The notes under the pieces are model-generated. The model saw only the letters and a program-made list of their open reading frames with translations, was not told the origin of the DNA and ran no database searches. Below, in pieces: positions 24,101-26,273 of a stretch of DNA of 26,273 nucleotides. Position 1 is the first letter of the stretch. Every line of letters begins with the position of its first letter. Position numbers and translations under genes: made by a program. The DNA is taken from assembly GCA_000434775.1 (NCBI GenBank), contig FR895487.1, positions 31,265 through 57,537 of the forward strand, given 5' to 3'. This DNA is from Eggerthella sp. CAG:368 (GTDB lineage: Bacteria; Actinomycetota; Coriobacteriia; Coriobacteriales; Eggerthellaceae).

Positions 24101-24757
24101 ATGAGCAATATTATTGTTGTTGGTTGTGGGCGCGTTGGTTCTCGTCTTGCAACGATGCTTTCTAGTTATGACAACAACGTTTGTGTTATCGATAAAGACC
24201 CTGAGGCGTTTAATACGCTCGGGCGAGATTTCAACGGCAACACATTTACGGGTGTTGGTTATGATGAAAATATTCTTGAGCGCGCAGGTATCGAAGAATG
24301 TGATTTTGTTGCTGCAGTAACCCAAAGCGACAATGCTAATCTTATGGTTGTTGAAATTGCGGTACGTCTTTACGGTGTTCCTGCAGTAGCGCGACTTTAT
24401 AACAGCGCCCATGAAAGAACTTATCTCCAACTTGGCATAGATTACGTGTGTGGTACTGCGCTCGTTGCCGAAGAAATATTCTCCAAAATCAATTCGGGTA
24501 TTGGTGATCATATTGCGACGTTTGGTGATTGTGAAGTTCTGCAGTTTGCTCTCGATCTTTCTTCGATTGCGGAACATTCAATTAAAGTGGCCGATTTAGA
24601 AAAACGTCACGACATTCGTATTTGTGCCTTTGAACGTGCAGACGGAACTATTAGCTCTATTCCGTCTTCGAGCAGCGTGCTTTATCACGGTGACGCTGTT
24701 TTGGCGGCTGTTCGGCATGACAAAATTCAAGATCTCGTTAAATACATGCAAAGTTAA
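24101..24757 (+). CDS. RCK (TrkA/CeoB-type) potassium-uptake regulator, first copy
   Basis: This cytoplasmic protein binds NAD(H) and regulates a potassium transporter of the Trk/Ktr kind. The N-terminal Rossmann fold has the glycine motif GCGRVGS at 8-14 and an acidic residue D31 at the end of the second strand (VCVIDKD), the usual NAD pattern. TGVGYDENILERAGI and AAVTQSDNANLMVVEIA are typical of the family. The C-terminal RCK_C domain starts near residue 140 and ends with LYHGDAVLAAV. The frame begins at an ATG at 24095, but ATG 24101 follows AAAAGGA at 24089-24095 and starts at MSNIIVVGCG. The length is 218 residues, the single-domain type. A second RCK gene follows; actinobacteria often have such pairs (ceoB-ceoC). 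Confidence 0.9.
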   Translation: MSNIIVVGCGRVGSRLATMLSSYDNNVCVIDKDPEAFNTLGRDFNGNTFTGVGYDENILERAGIEECDFVAAVTQSDNANLMVVEIAVRLYGVPAVARLYNSAHERTYLQLGIDYVCGTALVAEEIFSKINSGIGDHIATFGDCEVLQFALDLSSIAEHSIKVADLEKRHDIRICAFERADGTISSIPSSSSVLYHGDAVLAAVRHDKIQDLVKYMQS

Positions 24758-24783
24758 CATCCTTGCTAGGAGCGGATGTTAGC
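24753..24783 (+). promoter_or_regulatory. Hairpin between the two RCK genes
   Basis: GTTAACATCC (24753-24762) pairs with GGATGTTAGC (24774-24783), ten pairs with one wobble. The 5' arm contains the TAA stop of the first gene and the 11-base loop contains AGGAG. There is no T tract, so it is more likely to affect mRNA stability or coupling than to end transcription. Confidence 0.4.
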
Positions 24784-24799
24784 GAGCGGAAGGAAGAAC

Positions 24800-25471
24800 A
24801 TGTACGTCGTTATTACGGGCGGTGGCAAAATCGGGCAGTATCTTGCAATTTCATTGCTTAAAGAAGGAAATCAAGTTGCTGTTATCGAGGAAAGTGAAAA
24901 AGTAGCACGATACCTCTCAGAATCGCTTACGGGTTCTCATTTAGTTATTTGCGGAGATGGATGCGAAGTGACCAATCAAGAAGATGCTGGTGTGCAGAAT
25001 GCCGATATCTTCGTGGCAACAACAGGTCAGGATGAAGACAATCTTGCAGCCTGCGAAATTGCGAACCGTATCTATAATGTTTCACGCTGTATTGCTCGTG
25101 TTAATAACCCAAAAAACTTACGTATTTTTCGAAGACTTGGTATCGAGTCGATTTCCTCTACCGCTATTATTGCGCGCATGATTGAAGAGGAGGCTACTTT
25201 AAGCTCAATGAGCGTTGCGTTCTCGTTGACATCAGATCAGGTTAGCTTGATTGAAATCATGGTTCCGCGCATGCGTAACAATAATAACGAAGAGGGCGTG
25301 CGTGCGGTAGATATTGAGTTTGATGAAGGCATTCGTATGGTGGCGGTTTCGCATAGCGATGAAATTCAGGTGGTAAACGAAGATACGCGCGTTTATCCGG
25401 GCGATCAGGTCATTATTGCTGCTGATACCGATATGTTAGGAATTGCTCGTGAAACCATTCGTGCTTTGTAA
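24800..25471 (+). CDS. RCK (TrkA/CeoC-type) potassium-uptake regulator, second copy
   Basis: This is a second, diverged RCK protein. The Rossmann glycine motif is GGGKIGQ at 7-13 and the acidic residue after the second strand is Glu (VAVIEESE) in place of the Asp of the first copy, still consistent with NAD binding. CGDGCEVTNQEDAGV and TTGQDEDNLAACEIAN match the family. The RCK_C domain follows from about residue 140, including VYPGDQVIIAAD near the end. The frame is open from an ATG at 24776, but ATG 24800 follows GGAAGGAAG (24788-24796) and gives the conserved MYVVITGGG; the product is 223 residues. The two RCK proteins probably form a mixed ring on a Trk-type channel; no trkH/ktrB gene is within the window. 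Confidence 0.9.
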   Translation: MYVVITGGGKIGQYLAISLLKEGNQVAVIEESEKVARYLSESLTGSHLVICGDGCEVTNQEDAGVQNADIFVATTGQDEDNLAACEIANRIYNVSRCIARVNNPKNLRIFRRLGIESISSTAIIARMIEEEATLSSMSVAFSLTSDQVSLIEIMVPRMRNNNNEEGVRAVDIEFDEGIRMVAVSHSDEIQVVNEDTRVYPGDQVIIAADTDMLGIARETIRAL

Positions 25472-25515
25472 ATAGGGTGGCAGAGTCCGTTTTTCTTTAG
25501 ACAGAGTTGTTTAGC

Positions 25516-25539
25516 ATATGAGGAAAAATATGAGGAAAT
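25516..25539 (+). repeat. Tandem 12-bp repeat upstream of purB
   Basis: ATATGAGGAAAA (25516-25527) is directly followed by ATATGAGGAAAT (25528-25539), 11 of 12 bases identical. The core ATATGAGG appears a third time at 25577-25584, closer to the gene. The spacing of 12 bases and the position upstream of a possible promoter suggest a protein-binding site, which is inference. Confidence 0.5.
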
Positions 25540-25563
25540 TTTTTAACTCTCTGCGTGTGCATA

Positions 25564-25569
25564 TACAAT
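25564..25569 (+). promoter_or_regulatory. Possible -10 element of purB
   Basis: TACAAT lies 43 bases before the purB ATG. At 17-base spacing the -35 would be TTTTAA (25541-25546), directly after the tandem repeat; the match is weak. Confidence 0.3.
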
Positions 25570-25612
25570 AAATAAGATATGAGGTAGGAATCGCTCGGAA
25601 AGCAGGTCTTTA

Positions 25613-26273
25613 ATGATTGGTCGTTATACTCGTCCAGCAATGGGGAAAATCTGGACTAATGAAAATAAGTTTTCTATTTGGAAAGAAATTGAAATTCTAG
25701 CATGTGAGGCTCAGGCCGAACTTGGCAAATCAGGCATCACTAAAGAGGAAGCCGCATGGATTAGAGCGCATGCAGATTTTACTGTTGAGCGCATTGATGA
25801 AATTGAAAAAGTAACCAATCATGATGTAATTGCTTTCCTTACCAATATGGCCGAATACATTGATGCTGATATTCCTGAAGGGGAGGAAAAGCCTTCTCGT
25901 TGGGTTCATTACGGAATGACTTCTTCCGACTTGGGTGATACCGCTTTGAGCTATCAGGTAACTCAAGCACTCGATATTATTCTCGAAGATGTAAAAGCAT
26001 TAGGCGAAGTATGTCGCCGCCGCGCGTTTGAGTTTCAAGAAACTGTTTGTGTAGGACGTACACATGGTATTCATGCTGAACCGATGACGTTTGGCATGAA
26101 GTTTGGTTCTTGGGCATGGGCCTTAAAGCGCGCTCAGACTCGTTTGCAACAAGCGCGTGAGGTTGCTGCAACCGGTGCAATTTCTGGTGCAGTTGGAACA
26201 TACTCCAGTATTGACCCCTTCATTGAGCAATTTGTTTGCGAAAAAATGGGGCTTACCCCTGATCCTTTGTCTA
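25613..26273 (+). CDS. purB: Adenylosuccinate lyase (partial, 5' part)
   Basis: PurB removes fumarate from adenylosuccinate to give AMP, and from SAICAR in the de novo purine pathway. About 220 residues are present before the window ends; the reading frame is still open. The N-terminus MIGRYTRPAMGKIWTNENKF is characteristic, followed by HDVIAFLTNMAEYI, the substrate-binding VHYGMTSSDLGDTALS, and the catalytic-His region VGRTHGIHAEPMTFGMK. The mobile signature loop with the catalytic Ser lies beyond the window. The ATG at 25613 follows AGG at 25604-25606, with GGAAAGCAGG just upstream. Together with purA it completes the two-step route from IMP to AMP, although the genes are 18 kb apart here and clearly separately transcribed. 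Confidence 0.95.
   Translation, partial: MIGRYTRPAMGKIWTNENKFSIWKEIEILACEAQAELGKSGITKEEAAWIRAHADFTVERIDEIEKVTNHDVIAFLTNMAEYIDADIPEGEEKPSRWVHYGMTSSDLGDTALSYQVTQALDIILEDVKALGEVCRRRAFEFQETVCVGRTHGIHAEPMTFGMKFGSWAWALKRAQTRLQQAREVAATGAISGAVGTYSSIDPFIEQFVCEKMGLTPDPLS

Overview
The window reads as an ordinary, densely packed chromosomal segment in which every convincing gene lies on the plus strand. Codons are rich in T and A, there are frequent GTG starts and one TTG start, L9 ends in a Glu/Ala-rich tail, an acyl-CoA dehydrogenase sits with EtfB/EtfA, two small separate RCK (TrkA-type) genes follow each other, and the glucose-6-phosphate isomerase resembles the isomerase half of actinobacterial Tal-Pgi fusions. 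Together these suggest an anaerobic actinobacterium of fairly low GC, most likely of the Coriobacteriia/Eggerthellales kind. This is inference from gene content; no species is claimed. I see no phage, insertion sequence, integrase, CRISPR array or toxin-antitoxin pair.

Layout: (1) 27-2104, replication/translation start of the window: rplI with its terminator, then dnaB. (2) 2144-5697, an overlapping pair of a SbcD/YhaO-type phosphoesterase and a YhaN-type coiled-coil ATPase with two membrane helices inside its coiled coil. (3) 5817-8451, purA and purD, closed by a strong terminator. (4) 8566-12037, a probable operon of acyl-CoA dehydrogenase, etfB and etfA, with a promoter overlapped by dyads at its head and a terminator at its end. 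(5) 12083-12254, tRNA-Phe with its own consensus-like promoter and terminator. (6) 12255-14205, a structured gap and a stand-alone phosphoglucose isomerase. (7) 14293-18104, hypF-hypC-hypD, part of the NiFe-hydrogenase maturation set; hypA, hypB and hypE are absent here. (8) 18154-23007, membrane and envelope genes: a YczE/YitT-like protein, two bacterial PH-domain proteins (YdbS/YdbT type), a hemolysin-III-family protein and a PspC-domain protein. (9) 23217-23972, a membrane-anchored RlpA/3D-like beta-barrel protein behind a strong promoter. (10) 24101-25471, two tandem RCK proteins that probably regulate a potassium transporter encoded elsewhere. (11) 25613 to the window end, the start of purB.

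How they fit together: purA, purD and purB are three purine-synthesis genes scattered over the window and not in one operon. The acyl-CoA dehydrogenase would pass electrons to EtfBA; the HypFCD proteins build and insert the Fe(CN)2CO ligand group of hydrogenases. These two blocks point to an anaerobe handling reducing power through flavoproteins and hydrogenases, but neither the hydrogenase nor the other acyl-CoA enzymes are here. No clearly new system is visible. The most worthwhile leads are the membrane-tethered SbcCD-like pair, the regulatory dyads before the acyl-CoA dehydrogenase operon, the tandem repeat before purB, and hairpins placed exactly at gene junctions (before the phosphoesterase, between the two RCK genes, and before pgi).
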